From: Cyclobacteriaceae bacterium
GTDB taxonomy: Bacteria; Bacteroidota; Bacteroidia; Cytophagales; Cyclobacteriaceae
Assembly: GCA_029880385.1 (NCBI GenBank)
Contig: JAOUOM010000110.1
Location: forward strand, 1 to 6,654
Length of the DNA: 6,654 nt
Reading direction: 5' to 3'
The position numbers were made by a program, and so were the translations under genes. Position 1 is the first letter of the stretch. Each line of letters opens with the position of its first letter. This document shows, one piece after another, positions 6,185 through 6,654 of this stretch. The notes under the pieces are model-generated. The model made no database searches and was not told where the DNA came from. It saw only the letters and a program-made list of their open reading frames with translations.

Positions 6185-6654
6185 ATGGGTGATGTTGCGA
6201 TCAAAGTAGAGAATATTGGAAAGAAGTACCTGATAGGGCATCAAAAGGCCGGATCCATTGCCGATAAAATACGATCGTTCGGGAAGTCAGGGTTTTTAAC
6301 GGCCAGGGAAACAGAAGAATTCTGGGCACTGAGGGACGTTTCATTTGAAATAAAAAAAGGGGAAGCAGTCGGGATTATAGGTAAAAATGGTGCGGGAAAA
6401 AGCACACTGTTAAAGATTTTATCAAGGATTACAGAGCCATCCACGGGCCGTTTTGAGTTAAACGGTCGGGTTTCTTCCTTGTTGGAAGTAGGCACGGGTT
6501 TTCATCCGGAACTTTCGGGGAGGGAAAACATCTACTTAAATGGTACTATCCTGGGGATGAAAAGAAGGGAGATCAGGGAGAAATTTGATGAAATCGTGGA
6601 ATTCAGCGGAGTAAATAAATTTCTTGATACACCGGTCAAGCATTATTCTTCCGG
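6185..6654 (+). CDS. wzt: ABC transporter ATP-binding protein for polysaccharide export (Wzt), N-terminal part
   Basis: This gene starts at ATG 6185, two bases after the wzm stop, and runs off the window end; 156 full codons plus a final GG (a glycine whatever the third base) are visible. Wzt powers Wzm by ATP hydrolysis on the cytoplasmic side. The first strand AIKVENIGKKY (5-15) leads to a family-specific loop (about 18-45), then FWALRDVSFEIKKGE (46-60). The Walker A motif is GKNGAGKST (66-74). LLEVGTGFHPELSGRENI (99-116), at the Q-loop region, is the hallmark that separates Wzt/TagH-type exporters from other ABC ATPases. The last residues, VKHYSSG, are the beginning of the YSSGM-type signature motif, so Walker B, the H-loop and any C-terminal glycan-binding domain lie outside. 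Whether this is a short Wzt or a long, cargo-selecting one cannot be judged here. Confidence 0.94.
   Translation, partial: MGDVAIKVENIGKKYLIGHQKAGSIADKIRSFGKSGFLTARETEEFWALRDVSFEIKKGEAVGIIGKNGAGKSTLLKILSRITEPSTGRFELNGRVSSLLEVGTGFHPELSGRENIYLNGTILGMKRREIREKFDEIVEFSGVNKFLDTPVKHYSS

Noticed and set aside
6241..6495. Minus-strand open frame of 84 codons opposite wzt.
   Set aside because: It lies entirely opposite the strongly conserved Walker A and Q-loop coding region of wzt and its translation has no recognisable features. The other minus-strand frames in the window are likewise shadows of the plus-strand genes.
1..6654. Search for CRISPR arrays, tRNA or rRNA genes, insertion sequences and direct-repeat attachment sites.
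   Set aside because: No regularly spaced repeats, transposase-like frames, tRNA-like cloverleaf or long direct repeats were noticed. Coding sequence fills all but about 100 bases, leaving little room for such elements.

Overview
The window is one uninterrupted, plus-strand stretch of a surface-polysaccharide biosynthesis and export locus. It holds eight coding regions: two are cut by the window edges and six are complete. The moderate AT-richness, weak or absent Shine-Dalgarno sequences, tightly packed genes and the protein style suggest a member of the Bacteroidota, perhaps a Cytophagales/Cyclobacteriaceae-like bacterium. That assignment is an impression from the sequence, not a database result.

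Layout: (1) positions 1-79 are the last 25 codons of a hexapeptide-repeat acyltransferase. (2) 76-1191 is a GT-B family 4 glycosyltransferase. (3) 1198-2292 is a second, divergent GT-B glycosyltransferase (TuaH-like) with a GTG start. (4) 2292-3095 is a GT-A family 2 glycosyltransferase. (5) 3089-4045 is a NodB-fold polysaccharide deacetylase without a signal peptide. (6) 4046-5218 is a third GT-B glycosyltransferase. (7) After the only real gap (5219-5306), 5307-6182 is an ABC-2 type polysaccharide permease (Wzm). (8) 6185-6654 is the N-terminal part of its ATPase (Wzt), cut off inside the ABC signature motif.

How they work together (inference from families): the glycosyltransferases build a glycan on a lipid carrier at the cytoplasmic face of the inner membrane. 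The deacetylase and the acyltransferase could change N- or O-acyl groups on its sugars. Wzm/Wzt then moves the finished lipid-linked glycan across the membrane, as in ABC-transporter-dependent O-antigen or capsule pathways. Genes 1-6 overlap, abut or lie within 6 bases of each other, as do wzm and wzt, which points to one operon with translational coupling. No promoter or factor-independent terminator could be supported.

The window shows no clear sign of a new kind of system. The items most worth a second look are a perfect 9-bp inverted repeat that places the start codon of the first glycosyltransferase in its loop, the wzm leader gap with its hairpin and possible 30-codon ORF, and a cytoplasmic deacetylase in the same operon as an acyltransferase.
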